Shown here: positions 1-11,500 of the stretch, in pieces | Position numbering within the stretch: position 1 is the stretch's first letter | Layout: each line of letters begins with the position of its first letter | Origin: Symsagittifera roscoffensis | Lineage: Eukaryota; Xenacoelomorpha; Acoela; Convolutidae | Assembly (NCBI RefSeq): GCF_963678635.1 | Contig: NC_087065.1 | Span: 29,824,252 to 29,888,251 of the forward strand | Length of the DNA stretch: 64,000 bases | Reading direction: 5' to 3' | The notes under the pieces: model-generated | What the model was told of the DNA's origin: nothing | Databases searched by the model: none | The model's input: only the letters and a program-made list of their open reading frames with translations | Program-made: the position numbers and the translations under genes

Positions 1-28
1 TTAGATTGATATAACTATCCAAAATTAG

Positions 29-102
29 CCGGTCAAGTGGCCTAGCGGTTAAGACAACCGCCAAAAACTCGAAGGTCGTGAGATCGAGCGCCAGCCGGAG
101 AC
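29..102 (+). repeat. tRNA-like SINE head
   Basis: This segment resembles a decayed tRNA promoter. An A-box-like stretch (GTGGCCTAGCGGTTAAG) is followed about 45 bases later by a B-box-like GAGATCGAGCGCC. The acceptor halves do not pair well, so it is not a functional tRNA. It fits the head of a tRNA-derived SINE; similar heads recur elsewhere in the window. Confidence 0.4.
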
Positions 103-942
103 ATTTTTTTGCAAGAAATAGCCTAGATTTAGCTAGTTTCTGATCAGAAAGAAGATAAGAAATAAAGAATTCTAAGAAAATCCCTGCATTATCAAAACAT
201 TTCACAAAGAATTTCTGACCACAAAATTAGATTAGATAGAAAGAATTCCAAGTCGGAAATCATAAAAAAAAATCTCGGTACGGGAAGGATTATATCATGA
301 ATATGAAAATCGAGAACATTTTCTTGAACATAAAGCAGACCATTTGCAACGACATAGTTAGTCTTGCGATTAGCAAGCGTTTTGTAATCAGTTACTCAAT
401 AGTCTGCCGTAAACAACGTTGCTATTATAAATTGCAGGTGAGACCTTAAGTATTTTATTATAAATTAAAATACAATTAACTTCTCTGCCTAGAGGTAACG
501 CCCATTGTTGGAACCACAAAGGTGCGGGTTCGACTTTTGGAAATTTCTACCCAATTTTTCATACAGTCGGCCTATCGTTTGTCTGCTTGATTTTATCCAT
601 AGTATGGAATTTTTTGATGAAATTACAACTTTAAGTACAATTATCTTCGCAGTAAATGAAATTCATTTTAATTTGTCTGAAAATTTGTAAATTTACCAAA
701 TCGAATTTTGTAAAAAAAAAATCTTTTCAAACTCTTTCAGTTTTGTCTTAAATGATTTTGTTTTATGTTATGTCCGTTTATTTGCCTCAAAAAACCTCAT
801 TTGTAAGGCGAAATTACATTTTATGTGATTGTGTTTCGAGGAGCGTAACATCTTTGATCTTAAATTTTTTTTAAATCTAAATTTTGAACACACTTTTTTG
901 AGGCTTCATATTTTTGAGGCCACTCTTTTTGGGGCCTTATAA
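103..942. other. AT-rich sequence without a recognised gene
   Basis: Low-complexity AT-rich sequence. At 484-540 there is a second tRNA-like pair of boxes (TGCCTAGAGGTAACGCCC, then GGGTTCGACTTTT), probably another SINE head. The 61-codon frame at 505-690 overlaps it and looks like chance. Confidence 0.4.
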
Positions 943-1080
943 CCTTATGAAGCCTACCGTGAATACATCTTTGGACTCCGTTACAAATGGAAATACCACG
1001 GAAGATGCATCAAACAGTGGAGCACTGTGCTTGAAAATCTTGACGACTACAATTACTTGAAACTCATGACATTCCGTTGG

Positions 1081-3358
1081 TTGTTGTTGTAGTTGCCTCT
1101 CGCCGGGGCCCTACATTGTGGGGTGTACCCCGGCCAGGTCAATGAAACGGGCGGCTTCCTCCGGGTTTGTCCAAAGGGCAGTGAGGGGGAGGTCAGTGGG
1201 GTTTGTGGGGCACTGGAACAGGTGGGCAGTCGTTTGGGGGGCTGTATGGCAGAGGGGACAGGAGGACCCTTGGTCTGGTTCGAGCCTGGCCCGGTACGAC
1301 AACAGGTGTTGACTGTAGCCGGACCGAAGTTGGCTGAGGGTCCTCCGAGTACGTCTGGGTAGGGTCTTCTCCTCTCGGACGTTGACAGGAGGGGGTCTTG
1401 TACCGAGGACTCCAGACGGTGGATACGACTGGGTTGTCGTCGCCACCGTCTCTGTGTGCACAGTTTTCAGGAGCCGTCGGTACTCCTTCGTTGGTAGCGG
1501 CAGGTCAACGCCTTCGAGGAGGTGTTCCAGACGGGGGGCATGGGCAGAGACTAGTGTGGGTTTCATTTTGCGGGGGGGAGGAGGTTTCTCGAGGAGTCTC
1601 TGACCAGGGTGTTCGGGGAGGTGGCAAGCCAAGAGATGTTGTGTTGCAAGCATTGCCGTGTGGGCTTTCACCGGGAGCACCTGCGTCTCTTCGTGTAGGT
1701 GGCTTTGGAGGGCCATTAGATGGTTCCCGGTGGCGACCCGCAGAGCCGTGTTTTGGATGGTCTGCGGGCGCTTGACACTGGTCTCGGATGCGACTGTAGA
1801 CCAAACTGGGGCCGCGTATTCGAGACGAGGCCTGACCAGGGCTTTGAAAGTCACGAGTAGCGTTTCCGTGTCCTGACCCCAGTCCGTGCCTGCCAAGGCC
1901 TTCATGACGTTGACCGCCCTGGAGGCGTTGGAGGCAGCGACCCTGCAATGTTCCCCGAACTTGAACATCGGGTCAAACCTGACACCAAGTACTTTGGGGT
2001 GTTTTTCCAACTTGAGCGGGATATCTGCCACCGTCAAGTGTGGTTGTACGTTGCATTCCTTGGTGTCAGGCGTGAGTAATGTTACAGCGCATTTTAGGGA
2101 GTCGAGGTATGGCTGCAACTTAGCGGTGATGATATTGATCTTCGGCCCGCTGGCCCAGGGCGTCACGTCGTCTGCGTAGCTCACCACGTTGACACCCTCG
2201 GGAGGGGAGGGGAGGGAGCCAACGTAGGAGTTAAACAGAGTCGGTGATATGACTGAGCCTTGCGGAACACCTGTTCGGACAATTCTGGCGGGAGATGTCT
2301 CACCGCGGAACAGGGTGCGTGCTTGGCGGCCGGTCAGGTACCCTGAGAGCCAGCGGGTCAGCGAAGGGGGTAGTGAAGTTCTGCTCAATTTCTCCAGCAG
2401 GATGCGGTGACATACCATATCAAAGGCCTTGGAAAGGTCTAATGTCACCAGTACCGTGCGGTCTGCCGGTTTCTTTTGGTTGAAACCGTCGGCGACCGCG
2501 CTGGAGATTTCGAGCAGGGCAGTTGTGGTTGAGTGGAGGGGGCGGAAGCCGTGTTGGTGTGGTTCTGGGGTCAGGTGGGATTGAAGTATTGGGAGGATGC
2601 AGGCTTCCAAAATTTTGACAGCGGGGCAGAGTAACGAGACGGGGCGGTAGGAGGACCAGTCCTGTGGGGGTTTTCCGGGCTTGAGTAGTGGTATGACAAT
2701 TGATTTTTTCCAGATGGCGGGGATTTGGGACTTTGCGAGGGAGCCATTGAAAACTTTGGTCAGCCAGGCGACGCCGTGCTGTCCGAGGTTTTTCAAATGC
2801 AGTGCGTTTAGCCCATCGGGGCCGCACGCCTTCGAACTCTTGCACTTGCGGATCGCCTTGCTGACTTGGGACGGGGTCGTCTGTATGGGGGTTTCGAGGG
2901 AAAGTGACTTCAATTTGCGTTTGATGACTCGGTTCTCTTTTGAGCTTTCGTGTTTGATTGGGGCCGTCAAATGCTTGTTGAAAAGTCTGGCTTGGTCCTT
3001 AGGTCGGGTGTATGTGCGTCCGTCAAACCTGATGGACGGGTTTGGCGGGACGCGTTTTTTGCCGTCAATGGTACGAATGGTCCTCCAGAGTTTCTCTGGT
3101 TTTGTTTTGTGATCAAATGTCTGGAGGTATTCATGCCATCGGGCAGTTTGGGACTTCCTGAGGATCATCTCGATTTTGTTGTTGAGGAGTGGCAAGTCTG
3201 GGGATGTGGGGTTGTTTGTCCTCAGGGCATCGCGTTGGCTGATGAGCTTGGCCGCTTCTGGCGGTAGGCCTGGAGTGCTCGTTGGGCGACGGCCAGACGG
3301 GATGTGGTGCTTGGCTACCTTGTTTACGATCTCGCGGAACAACCTTAAAAATGTTGCC
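1081..3358 (-). mobile_element. 5-prime truncated LINE (jockey/CR1-like) with target site duplication
   Basis: A non-LTR retrotransposon lies on the minus strand. Both sides carry ACATTCCGTTGG (1069-1080 and 3359-3370), a 12-bp direct repeat read as the target site duplication. The 3-prime end on the minus strand finishes in a short ACTACAACAACAA tail. The 5-prime end lacks the endonuclease domain, the usual result of incomplete reverse transcription. It is visibly much richer in G and C than its surroundings, and its ORF has no stop codons, so it looks like one of the youngest insertions in the window. Confidence 0.85.
1111..3358 (-). CDS. LINE reverse transcriptase (partial ORF2)
   Basis: A single open frame of about 750 codons encodes a non-LTR reverse transcriptase. 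In order it shows a short linker rich in basic and proline residues, the fingers (KACGPDGLNALHLK, then IPLLKPGK and YRPVSLL), palm motif A with LDLSKAFD, motif B with GVPQGSVISP, the catalytic SYADDV box, and a thumb with KVLGVRFD. A long C-terminal part follows, with the CPLCH and FQCP cysteines typical of jockey-related elements. The N-terminal endonuclease is missing. The frame extends upstream into flanking DNA as far as 3412, but the element itself starts at 3358. All catalytic residues are present, so the protein could be active, yet the copy lacks the endonuclease and probably the 5-prime promoter needed to mobilise itself. Confidence 0.88.
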
Positions 3359-3601
3359 ACATTCCGTTGGTCGAAGCAATCGCTGATCAATCTCTCAATC
3401 TGCCCAATAATACTCTAAGATCCCAAATGACAGCCTGTCGAGAAATCAAAGAGTTGAAACGAATCAAATTCGATGAAAGTCCGCAACAATATTAAGCGTG
3501 ACGTAATCTCGAGTCTCAAGCGATGTCTCAAGTTGAAATGAGAAGGGAAGTTCCGGCTGGTTAAGTACGCTTCCCAGTGAGGATGAAAATCTCTGAAACA
3601 A

Positions 3602-4475
3602 TTGCGAGATCAGAGATGCAATTGCAACCCACTACAATCTGCCTGTTTGCCATCTTACCCCGAACTGCGTAGCAATTTTTTTCCATCGATCATGCGATGT
3701 ATTGGTTATGCAGAAAACTTCAAAGTCATTGCAAAGAACAAAGAAGAAGCCGAAGTCCTGGCAACCCAAATAGAAAAATGGAGCACCGACAACCAAATAG
3801 TACTGAATATAGGAAAAAAGCAAAGTGCTATGTATAAAAGGAGAAATAGAAACTGACAGAACGACTGATACCAAACTTGGTACAGCAAACTCCCAGAAAG
3901 ATCTAGGCGTGATAATGGCGAAAAGCCTCTCGCGGAGCGACAACAGTACACGAAGGGTCAGCAAATCATGGCGGGCATTCTTTAACCTCAAACGAAGCAT
4001 CTCGTCACACGCAAATCTTGAAACAAAACTGAATGTTTATATCGGTTATGTTGTCCCATTCACTTCATATGCATCACAGGTATGGTACCCTTCAAAATTT
4101 GAAATGAAAAAAGTAATTGGTACAACAAAAAGCAAAATCACGGATACTAAATGAGACAATTGGATACACAGAAAGACTACGAGCCTTAAAAATGTTGCCA
4201 CTCTCGATATACATTGAATTCCATGACATACTATTCTTGCAGTCAGTGATGGACGGTAAATACAACGTCAAAGACGAATCAATCCCAGTATCTCTGAGGA
4301 ACAGCAACACGAGAGAGAGCAGCAATTTCGAACTCAGCAAAAATCGCCAGCTTAAAACAGATGAAAACTGTTGGACGCGAGCCCCCGAACTGTTCAACAT
4401 ACTCCACTATCAATTCCACGACAACCCGACAAAAACAACTGACAGAACGTTACTTCAACTACAACTACTACTAAA
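3602..4475 (+). pseudogene. Decayed LINE reverse transcriptase, 3-prime part
   Basis: The second half of a LINE RT is spread over three reading frames: 3602-3853, 3825-4151 and 4117 to about 4440. The active-site box reads YAEN instead of YADD. It is followed by the thumb (a QKDLGVIM stretch), a region ending in YASQVWYPSKF, and the C-terminal part with RLRALKMLPLSIYIEFHDI. At least two frameshifts separate these blocks. The 3-prime end is a simple ACT/ACA-rich tail near 4450-4475, after which coding of an unrelated RT family resumes. The copy is clearly inactive. It resembles CR1/jockey-type LINEs and is not a copy of the LINE at 1081-3358. Confidence 0.7.
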
Positions 4476-5010
4476 TAAGTGGATACATTGCGCAGACACG
4501 AAAGTATTAGGAATCTGCTTGCGGCAAAAACTCCAAAGGCATGCCACGATGTGTGCATTGAACCAGACCTACAGCCTTTTACTGGTAAACCTTTGGAACT
4601 TGCAACATCATACAGATCAGATTATGCAGGTCTCGATATCACGGCAAGAAATTTCTGGGATGAAGGCGTAGTTACTTTTTTTATGTTAGAATAGTCCACA
4701 GCTCCTGTCCATCGTATGTTAATAAGAGGCTCAATGAGGTATACGCTCAACATGAAGCGGAAAAACGCAAAAACTACAATGAAGGGTTATAGATATATAA
4801 CGCGGTACTCTGACTCTCCTAGTATTTTCTTCAGCAGGAGGAGCCAAGAATTTAAAAAAGCGACTAGCGTCTCTGGAATCCAAGAAAACTGTCGTTTCGT
4901 ATGCTAAAGCAATTTGCAACCTCAAAACTGAGATTAAATTGTTACTCTTGAAAGCAGCAGAGACGACTCTCAGTGGTTCGCAAAAACCACGCGAAATGAC
5001 AGACTTGAAC
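4476..5010 (+). pseudogene. C-terminal fragment of a second RT family (family X)
   Basis: Directly after the LINE tail the translation changes to another protein. It contains RRHESIRN, then CHDVCIEPDLQPFTGKPLEL, then LDITARNFWDEG. After a frameshift near 4690 follow SYVNKRL-like and HEAEKRKNYNERV-like stretches and an FSSAGGAKNLKKRLASLE block. I know this order of blocks from the C-terminus of a widespread invertebrate RT-bearing element usually annotated only as RNA-directed DNA polymerase. The same family occurs on the minus strand at 12456-14910. The simplest reading is that the LINE inserted into this copy, or that the two joined by template switching. Confidence 0.6.
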
Positions 5011-5694
5011 TAATTATAAAAAATTATCTACTCTTCAGTCACTTTTCACATTTTGCTGTAGATTTTTTTCTTTAAGGTATACAAAATATAGTTAATTTGG
5101 CTGCTTTCACTGTCCTCTTTCTATCATCAATGGAGCTATTTCTGGTTTCGCTGTGTGCTATTGTAGTTTGTTCTTTATGAGTTAACTTTTTTTGAGCCTC
5201 AAAGGTTGACTGTCCAACTATGACTGCTTCAAAGCCGCCAGACACATTTTCTTTTCTTTTTTGCCTGATTAATTGAGCGAAAATTGATTTAAAACTAATC
5301 AATTCTCTATTGCGCGAAGATTCTCAATAAAATTTAAAACAGCAATTTAATCCGGTTACATTAGTATCATCTGCGAAAAGGTAATATAACGTCAGTTGCA
5401 ATTCTCGTTTATATGGTACTTTATTGATATTTTGGTTATTTTCGAGAACCTGCATTGGATTATTAGTACCATAAATTGAAATAAATTTATGAGGTTCGAG
5501 CCATGCAGTTTATTTTTGAAAATACAGAGACAAAAATTTTATATAGACACTCCGAAGTAACCAAAAGTAACCAAAAACTACGACGCTGATAACAAAAAGG
5601 TCAAAATATATGTGCCTTGATGATTCGGTTACTTTGCATGGGAAAATTTGTTTGAGTGATAAAAAAATATCTAAGATCAGACAAGTTTTTCTAT
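5011..5694. other. Intergenic sequence with a possible LINE remnant
   Basis: On the minus strand near 5335-5395 the translation contains YLFADDTNVTGLN, which resembles a LINE active-site region, but it is short and frameshifted. A 76-codon minus-strand frame at 5072-5302 follows it and is not recognised. The rest of the stretch shows nothing I can assign. Confidence 0.3.
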
Positions 5695-5699
5695 CTCAC

Positions 5700-5908
5700 C
5701 TCTAATGCTTCTGTGAGGTTGTGGGTCCTTATATACCTGTACACATCTTCTTTCTCCTCCTCAGAGATTTCTGGAACTGGCAGCATAACCGACACTAAAA
5801 AGTTTGCTAACATGTTCCAATATATCTCATGAACCTTCTGAACACCGTGTAGTCGGTGGCAGATTTTGAGCTTCTTGTGGGAGTACGAAACATTCAAGAT
5901 TAAACTTA
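5700..5908 (-). CDS. Possible minus-strand exon, unknown protein
   Basis: On the minus strand an acceptor (GTTTTGGTTACAG, ending at 5909) and a donor (GAG followed by GTGAGA, from 5699 down) enclose an open frame of about 70 codons. It includes HEIYWNMLANFLVSVMLPVP, a hydrophobic segment, then EISEEEKEDVYRYIRTHN. Composition and helix-like patterning look like real coding sequence. The frame stays open upstream to 6050. I found no partner exon on either side, so this may be one exon of an otherwise unseen gene, or a chance frame. Confidence 0.33.
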
Positions 5909-6222
5909 CTGTAACCAAAACACAATTCTTATACGATTTTTCTGATGTTTCACTATAAAAACAGAAAGACTCACATGCTATACCAGCAATACCGATACAA
6001 GAAATAATGATGCTCAAGTCCAGTCTTATGTAATTTTTGTCGTCAATCAAGTAATAGTTTTTTTACACTTGAGATTAGCAATAGTTATCGAATCGGAATA
6101 TAATTTTTTTTTTCAGGTTAACAACTAGTTTGGAAAATTCACCGAATCTTTTTGTAAACCAATACAACTCGCCAGCAAGTGTATGTTCCTTCATTTTGGT
6201 TGTAAGCCAGCAATAAATAACG

Positions 6223-6673
6223 CAGGCGCGGATCTAGGAATTTCTCGAGGGAGTGGGGGGGGGTTTGATTTTCAAAAAAAAATGAACATTTTGTCGAAAT
6301 TTTTTTAGGTCGACCAAATTGATTTTCTGAGCTCTCCCAAACCACTATAAACACCCTAATTTGATCAAATGTTCTGCGCCGTAGGCAAATTTTTGAAAAA
6401 AAGGCCAAAAAAGGCGTTTTTAGGCACTTTTTGGAAAATTTCGACCAAAAAATTGCGTTTTTTCGGCGCGCGCTCTACCCTAAAAAAAATAGTATAGACT
6501 GGCGCAGAAGTCGCCTTTAGAAAAACTTTAAGGTCAATCAGCCAAAAATGGATATCTCAAAATATTACAAAGGGGGGACCCTTTGGGTCGGCAGGGGGTC
6601 GAATCCCTGAGAAAGGGCGTCTATCCTCCCACCCCCCCCCCCCCCGCCCGACTCCCATCTAAATCCGCTACTG
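6223..6673 (+). mobile_element. hAT-type MITE with 8-bp target duplication
   Basis: The 451-bp element begins CAGGCGCGGATCTAGG and ends, read inward on the other strand, CAGTAGCGGATTTAGATGG, so the terminal repeats match at most positions. It is flanked on both sides by AAATAACG, an 8-bp duplication as expected for the hAT superfamily. It has no transposase frame. A run of C near 6630-6645 is typical of the family here. Diverged copies lie at 33307-33887, 34255-34604, 38795-39085 and 44818-45179. Confidence 0.75.
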
Positions 6674-7008
6674 AAATAACGTAAGCAGATTTGCACTCGA
6701 GTGTGTGCTGGAGGTATCTGAAACAAGAAAACTGATTTTTTGAAGCTTAAAATTCCTTGAAAAAAAATATCGTTTGAGTGCTAAATTACTGCTGAAGATG
6801 GTCTTTTGACACGTATTAACGGAAACTAAGTTCATTTAAGCCTAACTTATGAAAACTTTGGTAGACCTTAGCCAGTTTTCCGTAACAATTGCTCTAAAGA
6901 CTTTCGTTTAGCTTTTCTTATCAAACCCTAGATTTGTACAAATTAATTAAATTTCTGACTAACGACTAGAGGGGAAAGTATAAATCATCATGTTTGTTCC
7001 CATTTTAG

Positions 7009-7105
7009 ACGGAAGCGACGGAATATGTTGTGCGCATCGGTATTGATGGTGCCCAGCAATCATATGATTGCGGGCTCAAATCGCACATGCGCTGCAATTT
7101 ACAAG
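7009..7105 (+). CDS. Host gene exon a
   Basis: The acceptor TTTGTTCCCATTTTAG and the donor CAAG followed by GTGAGC bound a 97-bp exon of phase 0 to 1. The frame reads TEATEYVVRIGIDG and on to LKSHMRCNLQ, with two cysteines and an alternating beta-strand pattern. One other phase is also open, so the assignment rests on agreement with the next exon. It is the first exon I can see; any earlier ones are not found in the window. Confidence 0.5.
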
Positions 7106-7590
7106 GTGAGCTTTTGTAAGAACCCTTAGCTTAGTTAAACTTAAATAGTTAACCTTCGGGCTAGGCCTCTGGCTGGTTAACTAGAAAAAATATATAGTTG
7201 TGCAGCCTTTTTGTTGTATTTTTTTGGTTTCACCTTTAAGATATCGATGCATTCATTCAAAAAAAATTTCAAAAAACTAATTAGTATAAGATGATTCATA
7301 AACTTGAGAAGTTCAAATTTCCCAATTTGGACTAATTATTTTCCTTTTTGAAAGTTTTCCCCACTTTCGAAGAATGTAACGTAACACATATGCTCTGTGT
7401 AGTTTTATTCCTTCTCATCAAAATCAGATATTGAAACAAAAGCTCTCAACGGTCAATTTTCACAGAGGTAAAACAGAATTTCGCAACAATTGTGTTGCAA
7501 AAAGAATGAATATGATTAACAGCAAATGAAAAAGCAATGGAAAAAAAAACTAAAAAAACAATACAATTAGCAAAAAAAATTTAAAAAAAC

Positions 7591-7830
7591 TACCTGCATC
7601 ATAAAAAACTTTGCAAAGAGCTTTCGAATGCTAGATTAAAAAAATCTTTGAAAAATCCTTTCTGCGGGAACTAAGCCGACAAAAAACAACAAAAAAAATG
7701 CGCAGAAGTTTAAAACATCCTAGAACAAAATTACCTGCAAGGTAAGAAACTTTGCAAAGAGCTTTCGGAATGCTAGATCCTAAAAGCAGAACCTTCAAAA
7801 ATTCCTTTCTGAGGAAACTAAGCCGACGAA
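7591..7830. repeat. Two-copy tandem repeat, about 140 bp
   Basis: Both copies (7591-7681 and 7731-7827) carry ACCTGCA, then CTTTGCAAAGAGCTTTCG, then CCTTTCTG and GAACTAAGCCGAC in the same order with moderate divergence. The first lines repeat with a period of about 140 bp. Confidence 0.65.
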
Positions 7831-8035
7831 AATAAGCAGACAAGCGAAAGATAAAAACAGAAAGCATTTAAATTGCAAAATAGATGCCGACAGGAATTCA
7901 AGTGCCGACAGGAATTGAAGTGCCAAAATTGAAGTCCGTTTTTTATGGGAAAAGCAACTAGTATCCCATTACAACACCCCCGCTGATCTAAAAGGCAAAT
8001 AAAATGGAAAAGACTAATTGAATGAGTTCAAAAGT

Positions 8036-8300
8036 CAGAAGACCGCTCGTATTAGGGCAAACTGCAATCAGAGTGTAGTGCTTCTAAAAATTAAGGTTAA
8101 GTTAAAAAAATTTAGTTTTTGAAACATTTCATGAAAGTGATCAAATAAAACTGCTTGTATCAGGTCGACGCAGTGCTTGTTCCGACTATCTTTTAAGGTA
8201 TAAGGAGTAGTGTTCGCTTCAAAAATGACACAAGTTTCAAACAAAAAATTGATTTTTTATAACCATCATTCCACACGCTGTGTAATGTACGAAGTAATAA
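8036..8300 (-). mobile_element. Two diverged Helentron-like 3-prime ends
   Basis: Read on the minus strand, 8148-8300 carries the CACACGC body motif, then CCTTAAAAGATAGTCGGAAC and a terminal CTGATACAAGCAG, matching the 3-prime part of the Helentron-like family. A second, more diverged end (CCTAATACGAGCGGTC) lies at 8036-8080. Both lack the 5-prime half. Confidence 0.5.
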
Positions 8301-10089
8301 ATTTCGCATTAAAAAAAAAACAAGCATCGAATATTTTTTTGGTCTAGAATGTGGATCAATTTGAGGAAAAATGCTGATAAACACCTTTGACAGTATCAAA
8401 TAATTTTTAAAAACCATATTTATCAAGCGGTAATTAAAGCGACAATGCTTGGAAAAAGGTCGTTGCGTCAAAAAATGCGATACAATCACCCAAGTAAAAA
8501 TCACTTGGGCTAAAAAAAAGAACAAAAAAATATGATAGCTAGACTAAGCAAAATCGCACAAAAACAATTGCCTCTAACAAAAATTTAAAAATCTAAAAAC
8601 ATCATTTTTTCCATTTGTATCGATGCCAAGAAACGCAATGTCCAAAAAAAAATAGCATGAAAAAATTTATCAACCGTTAAATAAGCAGGAATGACTTGTG
8701 AAGACGACCGTTGAGCCAAAAAAAGTGAAAATTCATCAAGTTTTGGTAGGTATAAAATCGAAAAACCTAAATCACATTAGCATGCCTAAACTTAAATTGA
8801 AAATGAAAAAAAAAACATTATAGAGAAGGAGGAAAAACGTTGGGTGTACTAAAAACAAATAGCGCTAACAAACCAAATTTGTTATTTTGAAAAAAAAATT
8901 CTGAAAGTTACGAGCAAAGTATGAAGAGAAAAAATAGGTTTGAAGGTAGTTTGTGACCAAATCTCTTGCTTAGAATTTATCATTTTATAAGAATGAGATA
9001 CAAAAAAAAACATTGCGCTACACAATAGTGAATAGAAAAAAAGACAGAAGTCAAAAAAAACTTCTGAAAAAGTAAGTTGAAAAAATAACTTAAAAAGGTC
9101 GAAAAAACAACAGCTACAAAAGCAACATGTTTTTATCGGATGATGTTCATGAACAGCCTTAAAAAGCGGGGGAATATTTAACCGAGCAGCAACTAAGGCG
9201 ACTAAATTTAGTACGGCCCATGCTGAGCGCCGAAAACAAAACTGTTGTCATAACTTTTCATTAAGTTTTCAAAGTTTCTACGACGATAGTACTGAAACAC
9301 ATGATCGCATTTTTGCCCTCATAATTCGGCAATATAAGTTGACTAAAAATATAACGTAAATTGAAACTCTTAAATCGAAAAAAAAAAAACGAAAAATACA
9401 TAGAAAATTATTAAAAATCAGACTTGGTAAATTGACAAATTACTGAACTTTCAATTCTAATAAAAGCCGTTAAAATCGACATAAAACTATGCTTTAGAAA
9501 GCAAGCCGATAATTAAAATCGTACCAGATAACAAAAACTGCTTTTAAAAAACGAAAAATGAACCGACAACAAGCACGAATCCGGAAAAAAATCAATATTT
9601 TTTCAGATAATTTTTAGAAAAATTTACTACCTGAAACGAACTTTTGTCGACCTTTTTATGAGGTTGACCAATTTGATTTCGATTGCAAAAATCGATTGCA
9701 AAAACAGTTCGATTGCAAAAAAGATTTTTTGGTTGAGAGAGAAAAGCCACACAATTCTCAAGCATTTCAACTTACACAAGAGTATCATTTCATCTGCAGG
9801 TAAGACGCTTTTTTCAATTGCAATGTTTGTGGCAGCAACTGTTTGAAGAATGGTGGTTTAAGGAAAAAACGAAAAGAATTAAAATTCTAATAGAAGAACT
9901 TTGAAAACTTGCTGAATAACACATCCCTGAATGAAATGGAGTCGGAGCTCTAAAGAAAAACTATACACGTAACATTTCTCAAAAGTTTTATCATTTAACT
10001 GATATTTTGAAGACTTCAGCTTTATATATAGCAGACATTTATCGATTTTTATTCGCTTGCGCAACTTGTGTCAAAAAACCATTCAGTAA

Positions 10090-10436
10090 ATCAAATTAGA
10101 AAAAAATCTGGATAATTATGCGCCATTTAAAACAAATCTGGATAATTATGCGGAGTATGAAACAAGAACGCGCAAAAAACTGAATGAAACAAAAACTTCA
10201 GTAGCGATATAGATGTTACCAGAGAAGTGTGGACCTTTTTATCACTTGCGATTCAAAAAGAAATGCCTGTGGTGTCAGACGTAAAGACATTTGACAAAAA
10301 AACACAGCCATTTTGTTGAACAACTTTAGAAGATTTCATGATTATACACAGTGAGTAGCGCAACGATTTTTCATAAAAGCACATATGACAAACTCAAGTC
10401 AGTTTGACATACTCAAGTCAGTTTGACAAACTCAAG
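10090..10436. repeat. Short tandem duplications
   Basis: AAATCTGGATAATTATGCG occurs twice at 10105-10155. CTCAAGTCAGTTTGACA-type 21-bp units occur three times at 10385-10436. These are simple local duplications with no coding content. Confidence 0.6.
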
Positions 10437-11318
10437 CCGAAGAACCACTTAGAAAAACGGGAAAATTCTGAATTTTTCAAATAAAAAGAATATAATCAGA
10501 TAAAATAATCTGTTCGATGATGGCGAATGTATAAACTTAAAACAAATATCAGTACATTGCTTTCAAATTACTGAGAGGAGAATTGAAAAACAAACTGTAA
10601 ATTCAACAAAAAATTGTACTAAAATGGCATATCAAAAGTTTCTTCAATACTGAAAGGATCAAGGACGGCTCGTGTCAAGGCAACGTCCCGAATGCCTCTA
10701 AGTTTTACCAGTTCAAAAAGTTTTAGTCTGAAAATTAAAAAAAAAACAGGAAACTTTGTAATAGTTTGGAAATCACCCTCAAGCTAAAAAAGTATTCCAT
10801 TCGCAACTTAAGTTACAGGATAACTTACAACATTGCTTTCAATTCTAGAAGTCAAGTAAAATCTTCTTCGTGGTTCCTTTCTTTATTTACAATTACTGAT
10901 GATGCATGGCTGAAACTTCAACAGATGCAAAAAAAATGAAAAAAAAATCTATAGAGTTGAAGCAGAGCTTCGTACCAGTTGCGAAGCAGAAATTGAATGA
11001 GAAGAAAATTGAGAAAATTTTCAAAATTGCATCGCAAAAATGTTTAATCATCAGCAAACAAAATCAAACAATATTACAAGCAACAAAAAATTAAGTTGGC
11101 GTTTTAAGTTCGGTTGGTTGCATTAAATTGCTAGAAAGACAAACGATGAAACCACGGCCACAATCCAAATACCACTACATTCTGATGTATTTTGTGAATA
11201 AGTCAAATGGTTAAAAATACTGAAAAACTTTAATTATTCTTACAGGAGGCCAGATAAAAATTGTGTTCAAACTAAAAAAACTCAAATTCAAAAAAGTTCC
11301 AGAACCAAAAAAAAAACG

Positions 11319-11447
11319 TTCGAAAAAACTAAGAGTTAAAACATTTCAGATGTGATACAACTTCATAGTTACTTAAGCTCGAGCACATCGAACGATACAG
11401 GCTATTTTATCGAACAATGTAGAATAGGAAGCAAGGAAAACAAAATT
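11319..11447. repeat. Direct repeat copy 1 bracketing the RT pseudogene block
   Basis: About 130 bp, aligning with 14935-15063 in the same orientation at roughly three quarters identity by eye. Shared words are CTAAGAG, TTTCAGAT, CTCGAGCACATCGA, ATCGAACAA and TAGAATAGG. The two copies enclose the tandem array and RT pseudogene. Confidence 0.6.
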
Positions 11448-11500
11448 TAAGAACAAATAAGCTCCGAAAGAGGACCTTCCGCTTAGTTACGGTCAATGCA

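Larger units (their letters stand above)
943..3418 (+). pseudogene. Older open reading frame split by the LINE insertion
   Basis: If the LINE at 1081-3358 and one copy of its target duplication are removed, a plus-strand frame runs from 943 to 1080 and on from 3371 to a stop at 3416. That gives about 61 codons without interruption, including an FRWSKQSL stretch. The phase is kept across the insertion. It may be a remnant of an older transposase or host exon. I cannot name it, and a frame of this length could still be chance. Confidence 0.3.

Noticed and set aside
1093-3267. Several plus- and minus-strand ORFs inside the GC-rich LINE
   Set aside because: They overlap the long RT frame in other phases and have no features of their own.
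7009-7105. tRNA-like reading of the exon a sequence (TGCGGGCTCAAATCGC as a B box)
   Set aside because: Splice borders and an open frame in phase with the next exon explain the sequence better.
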